64,000 nucleotides of DNA. It comes from Megaustenia siamemsis (lineage: Eukaryota; Mollusca; Gastropoda; Stylommatophora; Ariophantidae). Below are positions 22,810-33,067 of this stretch, piece after piece. Every line of letters starts with the position of its first letter. The stretch's first letter is position 1. Both the position numbers and the translations under genes were made by a program. Location: contig JAVIAB010000102.1 in NCBI GenBank assembly GCA_032433765.1, positions 10,996,811-11,060,810 on the forward strand. The letters run 5' to 3'. The notes beneath the pieces were generated by a model. That model saw only the letters and a program-made list of their open reading frames with translations. It did not search any database and was not told the origin of the DNA.

Positions 22810-23411
22810 GGCTACCTATACCTTGTTAACAATATTTTTTCTCCGCTTCTCTTGTTTTTTTCTTTACAATTATTACGTATATCCGAGTTGCATATGGAAT
22901 TTTTAAAATACCGGTTGTCTTCTCCTGTTCGACACCTACTCGCCTTGTCATCTTCTTTCAGTCACAGTGGTCTTAATCAGTCATGGTTTAATTAACCTGC
23001 CAAGAACAGTCAGCTATGAGTCGCTACTTTCAACTCAAGTACTGTTTGACAATATGGCCTATGGTGTCTTGACAGACTTCTGGTAGCAAGATATCATGAT
23101 AAGTCAGTAGTTTGGTAAAATTTTAAGTGTCTTATGCTGGATGCTGCTTTGCTGAACAGCTTCTCTCGTGACTGAATCTCCCAATATTGGATAGACAGAT
23201 CCATCCGCAGAACGAACAAGATGTATTCTTGATGCCTGGCATCGCCTCCTTTCGTATGTGTCTTCTGAATGTGATATCAGTATTTCGTCGACAGATGCTG
23301 TGCTATTTTTTTTACTTTCCCTCTCCATGTCCTACTATCTGCAGCCATATTTTTTCCAGTTTCTTTCACTGATAGAGAATTCCGGTTGACAGAATTAAAA
23401 TAATGTAATTA
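22810..23411. other. No assigned feature
   Basis: A minus-strand frame at 23104-23328 includes RRRCQASRIHLVRSADGSVY. This is vaguely retroelement-like but not assignable. Confidence 0.3.
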
Positions 23412-23745
23412 GGGGGACTGGTTGGTCTCGAGGCAAGACGCCGGCCTCGAGACAGAGAGGTTGTGGGTTCAAATCCCGGCTGCACCAGTTGGGATTTTTA
23501 TTTATGATTTCTCTCTGCGGCAACCACCTCTGGTCTCAGCAGCGAGGCCAGGCTTGAAACGTCAATTACTCATGGACGGAAAAAATATGAGTACCTCCGA
23601 AGACGGAATTATCAGCCTGTGCGGCGAGGGACCCCTGTGCACACGGCTGCCAGGGAAAAAAATGGATTAACAACCAAAATTCAGTTCCTAGTCCACAGGG
23701 ACTTCGTCAGAGGTAAAAGCTGGCGAAAGAAAAAGAGAGTAATTT
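23412..23745 (+). mobile_element. S-B SINE, near full length
   Basis: Starts GGGGGACTGGTTGGTCTCGA, B-box-like GGTTCAAATCCCGGC, body GACGTCAATTACTCATGGAC-type, and ends AAGCTGGCGAAAGAAAAAG. Confidence 0.9.
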
Positions 23746-23801
23746 AATGCTCACATAGTTATGTGATAGTTAAGAGGGGGGAAAAAAAGACAAAACTAGT
23801 C

Positions 23802-23938
23802 CTGCAATGGATACCGACACGCTATGGCATCCCTGGAAACAAGAAAGCGGATGAACTCGCAACATTTAGTTGGAACCTTCAACAGTCCGGGTAAATCCAG
23901 ATCTTCAAAGGAATGAAGTCAATCTTGAAACATGCAAG
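23802..23938 (+). pseudogene. RNase H domain remnant upstream of family X
   Basis: The frame reads LQWIPTRYGIPGNKKADELA then a stop at 23892. WIPxxxGIPGNxxADELA is the RNase H C-terminal motif. After a frame change the sequence runs into the hexanucleotide array and then family X, suggesting that X lies downstream of RNase H in its parent element. Confidence 0.7.
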
Positions 23939-24724
23939 GGGTGGTTATGGTTATGGTCATGGTTATGGTTATGGTTATGGTCATGGTTATGGTTATGGTC
24001 ATGGTCATGGTTATGGTCATGGTTATGGTTATGGTCATGGTTATGGTCATGGTCATGGTTATGGTTATGGTCATGGTCATGGTCATAGTCATGGTTATGG
24101 TTATGGTCATTGTTATGGTTATGGTTATGGTCATGGTAATGGTTATGGTTATGTCATGGTCATGGTTATGGTCATTGTTATGTTTATGGTCATGGATATG
24201 GTTATGGTCATGGTCATGGTTATGGTTATGGTTTTGGTTTTGGTTTTGGTTATGGTCATGGTCATGGTTATGGTCATGGTTATGGTCATGGTTATGGTCA
24301 TGGTTATGGTTATGGTTATGGTCATGGTTATGGTCATGGTTATGGTCATTGTTATGGTTATGGTCATGGTCATGGTCATGGTCATGGTCATGGTTATGGT
24401 TATGGTTATGGTCATGGTCATGGTAATGGTTATGGTCATGGTCATGGTTATAGTTATGGTTATGGTCATGGTCATGGTCATGGTTATGGTTATGGTCATT
24501 GTTATGGTTATGGTTATGGTCATGGTAATGGTTATGGTTATGGTTATGGTTATGGTTATGGTTATGGTCATTGTTATGTTTATGGTCATGGTTATGGTTA
24601 TGGTCATGGTTATGGTTATGGTTTTGGTTTTGGTTTTGGTTATGGTTATGGTTATGGTCATGGTCATGGTCATGGTCATGGTTATGTTTATGGTCATGGT
24701 CAAGGTTATGGTTATGATTATGGA
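23939..24724. repeat. Hexanucleotide array (GGTTAT / GGTCAT)n, about 790 bp
   Basis: About 130 six-base units, GGTTATGGTCAT mixtures with some GGTTTT. Multiple frames stay open (YGHGYG, VMVMVM) and are artefacts. It ends in GGAAGGCCCCGGTATCAC of family X. Confidence 0.95.
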
Positions 24725-25030
24725 AGGCCCCGGTATCACCGCAAACGAATTAAAATCCATAAATGCTCATTCGCCCGTGCCAGTGGAATCATCCGAATTA
24801 CTAACTCATCTCCCAAACAAAGAAAGGTAGATGTAGTCCCCATCATAGCAGTCTTAGCACACGCCAAAAGACATAAAGCGAAACCGCACAGAAAGTGAAC
24901 ACAGCCAACTGTTCCTTGTCATACGATATCATCGTTCATCGTAAACAATTGGAATATCGAAACATGATCAAAACGGATGAGACACACAGCTCACGGTGTG
25001 CACAGAGCAATTAACTCAGTAGCTCCAAGG
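24725..25030 (+). mobile_element. Family X dispersed repeat, copy 3
   Basis: GGTATCACCGCAAACGAATT, ACGCCAAAAGACATAAAGCG and CACGGTGTGCACAGAGCAA as in copies 1 and 2. Truncated at CAGTAGCTCC. Confidence 0.65.
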
Positions 25031-25214
25031 AAAACAAGGAATCATAATGAAGAGAGTTATATGGAAACAAAAAACGAGCTAGAACATGACGGCTACAAGC
25101 TCAACAGACATGAAACAAATAATAATAAATGAAAATTATTATAGAGGGAAACTTCCGAGGCGATAATCAGCGAATTAATTGTGAGGAAAAGGTATGTTTT
25201 TAGTTAGCTATTTT
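25031..25214. other. No recognisable feature
   Basis: Short AT-rich stretch between X and L-B. Confidence 0.4.
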
Positions 25215-25585
25215 AGTTAGAAAATAACTGGAGTCTGCAGAAATGTGGTTTACAGAAGAATGTTGAGAATACCATGGACAGCTAAGAAGAGTAATGAAAA
25301 CGTTCTGAAAGAGGCCAAAGCAAACAGAGAGTTAATTTTAAATATTACGAAGAAACAATCATCTTTTTTGGCCATGTAATGTGAAGGGAACAGCTGGAAT
25401 ATATTGTAACAACTGGGAACATTGAGGGGCGAAGAGATAGGGGAAGCAAAGAGAAAAGATGCCAGACAGCTTAAGAAAATGGCTTGGCAGAAGGTCAACA
25501 ACTGAAATGATAAATAACTGTCGTGATCGAAAGTTATGGAGAGACATGTTCACCTACGCCAGCAGGCCCGGTACTTGATGATGAT
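25215..25585 (+). mobile_element. L-B LINE 3' fragment
   Basis: Contains the L-B C-terminal coding region (RRMLRIPWTAKKSN-like, MINNCRDRKLWRDM) and ends CAGGCCCGGTACTTGATGATG. Confidence 0.85.
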
Positions 25586-26230
25586 TTTAGTTAGCCGAGT
25601 TGGCAGTGTTCCCTAGCGTTTGACTTTTCGTGGCAAGGCGCTGTGCCAAGAAGTACGGGTTCCATCCTGCTTAGGACCATATATTGTTCTTTCTTTTCTG
25701 TTGTTGATTATTTGTCATTTTTTTTCCCGAATGCTGTAAAAATACCCCTTCTTCTGAATTGATTCAGCAGATATGAGCAGAGCAAGATATTGAGAATAGG
25801 AGCAGGGTAATGTGATCTCACAACATACACACAGAAGATGGAACTCAGTGACTTAGCGACTGTCGAGAATCCAGACAAACCCCAGAGCATACTCGAGAGG
25901 ACTTCACCGCCCTCTACATTTAAGAACACAAACATGGCCCACATGAACAACCCTACATGGCAAGCTATGAAGACCTCAAATAGACCGCTTTGTTCGTGAT
26001 CAAAGCTGATCGAGACGTCTAAATGATATGGAACTAGTTGATCGTTGAAGAAGAATGAGAGGAAGATGATACATAAGAAGAAGATGATAAAGTAGAAGAA
26101 AAAAAGAAGATGATGATAGAAAAGAGGAAAAAGAAGATGACGTAGAGAAGTGGAAGAGGAAGATGATACAGAAAACGAAAATATTTTGATAAAGAATAAG
26201 AAGAGGATAACGATAGCGATGGAGAAAAAG
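25586..26230. other. No gene; purine-rich low complexity from 26040
   Basis: The stretch 25590-26040 is unassigned. From 26040 a GAAGAAGATGATA-rich tract runs into (GAT)n. A long minus-strand Ser/Phe frame here reflects that composition. Confidence 0.5.
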
Positions 26231-26235
26231 AAGAT

Positions 26236-26271
<36 letters not shown>

Positions 26272-26272
26272 C
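26231..26272. repeat. (GAT)n microsatellite
   Basis: About 13 GAT units. Confidence 0.95.
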
Positions 26273-26847
26273 AAAGAAAAATAAAAAAATAACAAGTCAA
26301 AACTGCTATTTGCAGCATCCATCTTTCTGGATGAAAATGTTGGAACTAATCACGTGATCACTGGAACCAATGACAGGTCAGCCACATGTCCTGGGCTCGT
26401 TGATGCGTCCATTCTTTATGATGTCTTTCAAAGCGTGCACACAGACTGACGTCGTGTCTTTTGTTTTCTGATGAAATATTTGCGGTGAGAGAGTAAACAT
26501 TGGAGACAAGTGTGTGGTCGCAGTTCATCGGCCAGGAGGTGGCCAGTGAAAGTAATTAATGGAGTTTACTAAGGAAGGCTTGGTCATGACTTTGATTTAT
26601 CCCGTTTAGAAATGCTCGTTTTGATTACAATTTTTGAAAATTTTAAACTGAACTGAAGCTAGTAGTCGAGTGACTTAAGGCCGTCATTTACCATAACGTG
26701 GAAGTCTTTTCGAATCTTCATAGCAAAAAATTGTTCTTCTTTTTTTTTTTTTTTTTTTTTGTGACAATGTTTTAACTCTCGGCTACTGAACTACTCGACG
26801 GACCGTCGAAAATAAACATATCTCCAGGTCGCATGGCCTTTGCAGAA
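26273..26847. other. No recognisable feature
   Basis: Unassigned apart from a poly-T run near 26740-26760. Confidence 0.4.
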
Positions 26848-27352
26848 CGTTGCATTCAAAACAGCCCGTCTGAAAGAATCTCTGTCTCTAGCCAGATCTC
26901 CCACAGAACGTTATATTCACCACAGCCCGTCTTATAGAATCTCTGTCTCTAGCCAGATCTCCCACAGAACGCTACATTCACCACAGCCCGTCTTAAAGAA
27001 TCTCTGTCTCTAGCCAGATCCCCCACAGAACGTTATCTCGTATTTATCACAGCCCGTCTTAAAGAATCTCTGTCTCTAGCCAGATCCCCCACAGAACGTT
27101 ATCTCGTATTTATCACAGCCCGTCTTAAAGAATCTCTGTCTCTAGCCAGATCCCCCACAGAACGTTATCTCGTATTTATCACAGCCCGTCTGAAAGAATC
27201 TCTGTCTCTAGCCAGATCTCCCACATAACTTTTTATTCACCACAGCCCGTCTTAAAGAATCTCTGTCTCTAGCCAGATCTCCCACAGAACGTTATATTTA
27301 TCACAGCCCGTCTTAAAGAATCTCTGTCTCTAGCCAGATCTCCCACTTCTTC
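26848..27352 (-). repeat. 61 bp P-repeat array, locus 3
   Basis: About 8 units (AGATCTCCCACAGAACGTTA, CACAGCCCGTCTTAAAGAAT), including three with a TATCTCGTATTTA insertion. L-F coding sequence abuts on the 5' side. Confidence 0.95.
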
Positions 27353-27480
27353 TGTTGCCATGTTCAAGGTCTCCTTGATGTCTTGAAACCACAACCTTCT
27401 TGATCTGCCCCTGATGCGTCACTCATGAACCATGCCTTCCAATATTGTTCCTTCCAGTCTTCTCTGTAAATCCACAAAAA
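27353..27480 (-). mobile_element. L-F LINE coding scrap
   Basis: TTGATCTGCCCCTGATGCGTC and CATGAACCATGCCTTCCAATA reverse-translate to the MVxGRRIRGRSR-type region of L-F seen at 37930-38000. Confidence 0.65.
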
Positions 27481-27744
27481 GTCTGACAAATAATGAGCTC
27501 CAGTAAGACATTTATTTTTTTTTACTACTATTTTAACAACTCCAACCTGAACACTGCGCCGCGACTGCACTAACTATTACGCCTTCGTTTCAATCCTCTG
27601 TAAACGTGGAGGGAATCTGCGCTGCAGAAGTTGTTAATGAAGTGGATAATGAAAACAGGAAATGAGTTCGATTCCTTTATCGACTATGTCTAGGTTTATC
27701 CTACTTGATCTTTGGGAAAGAAATAAGATCTCACGTACATTGCC
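27481..27744. other. No recognisable feature
   Basis: Unassigned sequence between LINE scraps. Confidence 0.35.
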
Positions 27745-28015
27745 CGTCTTTTCTTCTTCTACCTTTCAGCACCCTGAGGAGCATAGGTCTTCAACAAAGA
27801 CGCCCCACGCCGTTCTGTTACTTGCCGTTCTTTTAAGATTATTCCATATCATCTTCGTAATTTTTATCTCTGCTCTTATCAGACTTCTCCAAGAATATTT
27901 TAGATTTCTTCCCCGTATTTTTCCTTAAATATTGCAAAAAAGGGCCTGTTGTGGTAATATTCTCAGTTGGTTTCCGCAGTGTGTGTGTGTCCTATCCATT
28001 TTGGCCATTTTCGTT
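27745..28015 (-). mobile_element. L-D LINE 3' fragment
   Basis: CTTTTCTTCTTCTACCTTTC and GAGCATAGGTCTTCAACAAA are the antisense L-D terminus, followed by diverged coding sequence. Confidence 0.7.
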
Positions 28016-28017
28016 GT

Positions 28018-28292
28018 CATCATCATCATGTACCCTGCCGGTTGGCGTAGGCGATCATGTCCCTTCACAATCTTCTATCTACAGTGCACCGTATCAGTTC
28101 TGTTGTTGACTGTTTTCCATGCCATGACACAAAGCTATCCAGTATTTTCTCTCTTTGTCGTCCGCGATCTCTCTTTCCTTTTATTTTGCCAGTTGTAACC
28201 AAGTATTCCAACTTTCCTCTTCTCATGATGTGTCCGAAAAATGTTGATTGCTTCTTTCTGATGTTTTTAAAGAGCTCCCTTTACTTTAATTT
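28018..28292 (-). mobile_element. L-A LINE 3' fragment
   Basis: Starts with (CAT)n and GTACCCTGCCGGTTGGCGTA, followed by antisense L-A coding sequence (TCAGTTCTGTTGTTGACTG, CTCTCTTTGTCGTCCGCGAT). Confidence 0.85.
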
Positions 28293-28297
28293 TCGTT

Positions 28298-28445
28298 GAA
28301 GGGTCTCTTTATCCACTGGTATTTGACTGGCACTTTTCTATAATTCTATGTTAGTGATTTTATCCTGCCATTTCCATTCTTTTATTCTGCGCAAGCATCC
28401 ATTAATGAAAGTCTGTATCTTCATGATTGTCATGTTAAGAGGAAG
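28298..28445 (-). mobile_element. L-D LINE internal scrap
   Basis: Antisense of MKIQTFINGCLRRIK and KWQDKITNIEL, the segment preceding the L-D C-terminus at 49430-49510. Confidence 0.75.
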
Positions 28446-28716
28446 TACATTCCAGGTGCCAGTTCTGGAGGATTTCCTGGTAAAAAAAATGTGAGTCAGC
28501 GACGCGAACTCCTCGCTTACTTGTCCATGTTTGTGAAGTATTTGTGGCTTATTTAATTTTTTTTTTTTTTTACAGTGCAGGATAGCTTGTCCCATGCCCA
28601 ACCCTCCTTAGTCGCCTCTTACGAACATCCCTGGTAGGGAACAGAGTTACAATTCTTTGCCTGTACATTGCTCGTATTGCCCCGAAAATACGCCGATGCT
28701 AATAAAATGTGGGTAC

Positions 28717-29036
28717 GGGGAACTGGTTGGTCTCGAGGCAAGACGTAGGCCTCAGGACAGAAAGGTTGTAGGTTCAAATCCCGGCTGCACCGTTTGGGAT
28801 TTTTATTTACAATTTCTCTCTGCGGCAATCACCCCTGGCCTCAGCAGCGAGGCCCAGCTTGAAATATCAATCACTCTTGGACGGAAAAAAATATGAGTAC
28901 CTCCGAAGTCGGAATTAACTGCCTGTGCTGCGAGGGACCCCTGTGCACACGGCTGCCAGGGAAAAAACGGATTAACACGCAAAATTCAGTTCCTAGTCTC
29001 TAGGGACTTCGACAGAGGTAATAAGCTGGCGTACGC

Positions 29037-29068
<32 letters not shown>
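28717..29068 (+). mobile_element. S-B SINE with poly-A tail
   Basis: Full-length copy from GGGGAACTGGTTGGTCTCGA to a 30-base A tail. The flanks share TGGGTAC (28710-28716 and 29069-29075), a candidate 7 bp target-site duplication. The long pure A tail suggests a young insertion. Confidence 0.9.
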
Positions 29069-29070
<2 letters not shown>

Positions 29071-29290
29071 GGTACTCCGTAAGTACTAAACGCCAGAGTG
29101 ATCCCCCTCCCAACAACACCCCCTCCCCCCCCCCCAACTGAGATAATGGAGAAGTATATATATAACAATTCGGTAATAGCTTGCAATCGGTAATGTACGA
29201 GGCATGCTGTGCAGGTATTGATTGGTTGTTTTATTCTAAATTTTGTAGGTTGAGTCGCTTCTCTCCATATATTGCCGCTGACATGCTGGG

Positions 29291-29622
29291 GATTTTTTTT
29301 TCGTTCGCCAGCTTTTACTTCTGACGAAGTCCCTGGAGACGAGGAACTGAATTTTGCATGTTAATCCATTTTCCCCTTGCAGCCGTGTGCACAGGGGTCC
29401 TTCGACGCACAAACAGATAACTCCAACTTCGGAGGTACTCATATTTTTTTCCGTCGATGAGTAATTGACGTTTCAAGCCAGGCCTGGCTGCTGAGACCAG
29501 GGGTGGTGGCCACAGAGAGAAATCATAAATAAAAATCCCAACCGATGCAGCCGGGATTTGAACCCACAAACTCTCTTGTCTCGAGGCCTGCGTCTTGTCT
29601 CGAGACCAACCAGTCCCCGGAC
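29291..29622 (-). mobile_element. S-B SINE
   Basis: Full-length minus-strand copy from a T-rich end through GACGTTTCAAGCCAGGCC to CTCGAGACCAACCAGTCCCC. Confidence 0.9.
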
Positions 29623-30047
29623 TCATGGTGATGAGCATGCTGGTAGGTTGACTGGCAGAACTTGTATGCAGGGAATGTTTAGAGACAGGACAAGGACTTC
29701 AAAGACGTTAGGGATACTTTTTCTAAAGTAGAAAAGAACGGCATGAGAGACAACCTTCAAAACCAATAACTGAAGGATCGTGGTCCGAGACAGAGAGGGG
29801 GTAGGAAAGCACGTTCTGTGGTCGGAAACGAATAATGCACAACCTGCATGAAACAGGAACGATATGTGTACATACCATGTTAGAAAGGGCAGCGGAGCGG
29901 AAATGGGAATGTCTTAATTACAGTGCCGCTACCTCGTGAAGCCAAAACAAATACAGCCTGGCTTCTTAGAAAAAATAATATTCAAAAGTTTCTACATATC
30001 AGACAAAGGCATAATCGATAAAAAAATATATCTAGATTATTTGTTTG
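29623..30047. other. Region downstream of the protocadherin stop
   Basis: No frame I can assign; may include the 3' UTR of the protocadherin (minus strand). No named repeat. Confidence 0.3.
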
Positions 30048-30053
30048 TTTATT
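30048..30053 (-). promoter_or_regulatory. Candidate polyadenylation signal AATAAA for the protocadherin
   Basis: AATAAA on the minus strand lies about 23 bases after the stop codon. This would give a very short 3' UTR, and another AATAAA (29230-29235) lies further downstream, so the assignment is weak. Confidence 0.25.
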
Positions 30054-30075
30054 GTATTTGGTGTAAGGTAAAATT

Positions 30076-30512
30076 CTATACGAATACGTCCGCTCCAACG
30101 AAGGTATCGATCCCGATTGACCCTGGACAAACAATATAACTTCCTGATGTTGTGGTCGTTGCAACATTTCCTGAAGATGTTATTGATATCTGATTGGTGG
30201 TTCCAAACGTATTCACCATTGGCTGCCGATTGTTGGCTCTGTTTTCTGATTGGAGATTTAATTTGTGGGAGAAGTTATAATATTTTGCATCACTTTTTAT
30301 TGCCTGAGATGAAATATTTGAACAAATCCCGTTGTAGCTGATTGGCTGTTTGTGGTTTTGAGGTAACTCAATAAAAAGTGGGTTTCTGCAGTGGCGTGAG
30401 TATCGCTGGTGGCTCGATGAACTTCTGGAACGATTAGTGGCAGTTTGGACGATGTTTGAGCTGTTGATTTCGTCATTGTAGCTTCTAGGGGTGATGCTTG
30501 AGTGATGATCTC
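30076..30512 (-). CDS. Protocadherin, exon 3 (C-terminal cytoplasmic domain and stop)
   Basis: The last coding exon follows a pyrimidine-rich acceptor TGTGTATTCTCCAG|GAGATC. Its first two bases complete the glycine codon begun by the last base of exon 2, so the phase fits exactly, and 144 residues follow to TAG at 30076-30078. The sequence is polar and serine/asparagine/threonine-rich. It includes NRSRSSSSHQRY near its start and TTTTSGSYIV close to the C-terminus DVFV, plausible for a protocadherin tail. No membrane segment is visible. Joining the three exons gives about 1383 residues. A free-standing 152-residue frame here is the alternative reading, but the phase match across two introns favours splicing. 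Confidence 0.85.
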
Positions 30513-30653
30513 CTGGAGAATACACAGACAACACATATAAGCGTTCGCTTTTCTTTATACGATTTATTTATTATATTTATATATATTTATTATTTATATA
30601 TATAGTTTATTACAGGACCGTAATAATACCAGGAGAAGTAAAAAAAATGATGA

Positions 30654-30654
<1 letters not shown>

Positions 30655-30692
<38 letters not shown>

Positions 30693-31830
30693 CGATATCT
30701 ATACCTATGTTTCATAGATTACACCAAGGCATTTGACAAAGTAAAGTACCAAGAAATAATCAAAATTTTAGAAAGCATAAACGTAGACAGCAAAGATCTA
30801 AGAATAATAAAGAATGTGTACTGGCAACAAACAGCGGCCATAAGAACTGGAAACCAAATGGGCAATGTTTCAACAAATAAAACAGGGTGTTAGACAAGGT
30901 TGTGTGCTGTCACCAGATTTGTTTAATATTTATAGTGAAAATATTTTAAGATCCATAAGGGGCATGCCTGGAATAACAATTGGAGGTAATAATATAAATA
31001 ATCTAAGGTATGCTGATGATACAGTCTTAATCGCTAAGAGTGAAAATGAGTTACAAGAAATGTTGGACATTATAGTGAAAGAAAGCACAAATAAAGGACT
31101 CAGCCTTAATTGCAAAAAGACAGAGGTAATGGTAACAACAAAGAAAGAGACATCACCTCAGTGCAAAATAAAGACACGTGGAACAATATTAAAACAGGTA
31201 AATGAATTTAAATATTTGGGAACTTTGTTAACCTCAGACGGAAGATGTACAAAAGAGGTGAGATGCAGAATGGCTCAGGCAAAAGCAGCTTTCCAAAAAA
31301 TGAGGAAGATACTATGCAATACATTTTTGACAATAGAAACAAGAAAAAGAGTTCTTAAATGTTATGTAGAGCCAGTCTTAACATATGAACGCGAATCATG
31401 GACAATAGGACAACAGACAAGAAAATCACTGGAGTCTGTAGAAATGTTGTTTTACAGAAGAATGTTGAGAGTATCATGGACAGCTAAGAAGAGTAATGAA
31501 GATGTTCTGAGAGAGGTCAAAGCAAAAAGAGAGCTAATTTCCAATATTATGAAGAAAGAATAATCATCATTTTTTGGCCATGTAATGAGAAGAGAACAAA
31601 TGGAATATATTGTAACAACTGGAAAAATTGAGGGACGAAGAGATAGAGGGAAGGAAAGAGAAAAAAATAACAGACAGCTTAAGAGAATGACTTGGCAGAA
31701 GGTCAACAACAGAAATGATAAATAGCTGCCGAGATCGAAAGTGGTGGAGAGACATGATCACCTACACCAGCAGACCCGGTACTTGATGATGATGACGATG
31801 GTAATGATGATGATGACGATTATGATGATG
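30655..31830 (+). mobile_element. L-B LINE with reverse-transcriptase core (most complete LINE here)
   Basis: RNA-dependent DNA polymerase remnant of an RTE-like LINE. Motif A, DYTKAFDKV, lies at about 30717 in one frame; after a frameshift near 30870 a 232-residue frame (30865-31563) carries motif [15 protein letters not shown], the catalytic YADDTVLIA, and [21 protein letters not shown] stop at 31561 splits the C-terminal domain (FFGHVMRREQMEYIVTTGKI follows in another frame). The 5' half, including the endonuclease, is absent, and (GAT)n precedes the 5' break. The 3' end is ACCCGGTACTTGATGATGATG. It lies antisense in protocadherin intron 2 and is inactive. Confidence 0.9.
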
Positions 31831-32035
31831 AATAATAGGACAGAATAATATGTAGAAGGGTGATAGCAGAGAAATACATGAACATGCGAAGCAGCAGTCA
31901 AGCTAATTGTAAAGAAAGATGAATATAAAAAAATATATATATATATAAAAGTATAGTTAAAGCTTTACGTAATAAGTGGACGACACAACTTAGAACGACG
32001 TCTAGGCTCAATAGGCCTTCAACAGGAACAAACAT

Positions 32036-32038
<3 letters not shown>

Positions 32039-32086
<48 letters not shown>

Positions 32087-32125
32087 ACACACACACGCAC
32101 ACACGCACACACACACACACACACA
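32039..32125. repeat. (CA)n microsatellite
   Basis: Dinucleotide run with CGCACG interruptions. Confidence 0.95.
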
Positions 32126-32275
32126 GATATGTATTTAAAATTTCAAAAATAATAATAAATAATACAAAAATAATAATTTCGAACTAGAATGAGAAATAAA
32201 AATGTCTTCCCTGTGCACTGCGCTGTGGTCTAACAATACCACCTCCCATCCCTATATGCTGATACCATTCTCTTT

Positions 32276-32622
32276 CTTTTTTTTTTTTTTTTTTTTTATG
32301 TTGTGGTTGCCAGCTTTCACCTCTGGCGAAGTCACCTAGAGACTAGGAACTAAATTTTGCGGGTTAATCTACTTTTACCTGGCAGCCTTGTGCACAGCGG
32401 TCCCTGGCCGCACTGGCAGATAACCCGGTCTTCGGAGGCACTCAAACTTTTTTTTTTTTTTCCATAGATGAGTAATTAATGTTTCAAGCCGGGCCTCGCT
32501 GCTGAGACCAGGGGTGGTTGCCGCAGAGAGAAATCAGAAATAAAAATCCCAACCGGTGCAGTCGAGATTTGAACTCACAACCTCTCTGTCTCGAGACCGT
32601 CGTCTGTCTCGAGACCAACCAG
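32276..32622 (-). mobile_element. S-B SINE
   Basis: Full-length minus-strand copy with a long T tract, body TTTCAAGCCGGGCCTCGCTG, and head ending CTCGAGACCAACCAG. Confidence 0.9.
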
Positions 32623-32624
32623 TT

Positions 32625-32656
32625 CGCTCTTTCTGTCTTTCTTTCTTTCTTTTTCT

Positions 32657-32696
<40 letters not shown>

Positions 32697-32839
32697 TTTT
32701 CTTTCTTTCTTTCTTTCTTTCTTTCTTTTTTTCTTTCTTTCTTTCTTTTTTTCTTTCTTTCTTTCTTTCAATTTCTATCTCTCACTGTATTAACATGTTT
32801 TTATTTTTGTTCTTCTTTTATGTTCTTCCATATTACCAA

Positions 32840-32885
<46 letters not shown>
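32625..32885. repeat. (TTTC)n and (TC)n microsatellites
   Basis: TTTC repeats occupy 32630-32770 and TC repeats 32844-32884. They directly follow the S-B head. Confidence 0.95.
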
Positions 32886-32886
<1 letters not shown>

Positions 32887-33067
32887 GTCATTTCATATTT
32901 TCTCATATTAGAATACTGCGCTGAACTCTGAGATGAAATCACGTACTTGTTCCTTGAATGTTTGAAAGGCAGCAAATCTTTGTAGACAAAGCTATCTCTC
33001 TTAAGAAAGCAGTCTTACCAAACTAACGAATTTTTCATATCCGGGCGAGACAGATCAGAGTAGCAAC

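Noticed and set aside
23913..24830. 305-residue YGHGYG/VMVM protein
   Set aside because: Hexanucleotide microsatellite read in frame, joined to a family X remnant.
25708..26322. 204-residue Ser/Phe-rich minus-strand protein
   Set aside because: Derived from a GAAGAAGATGAT low-complexity tract; no domain and no homologous motif.
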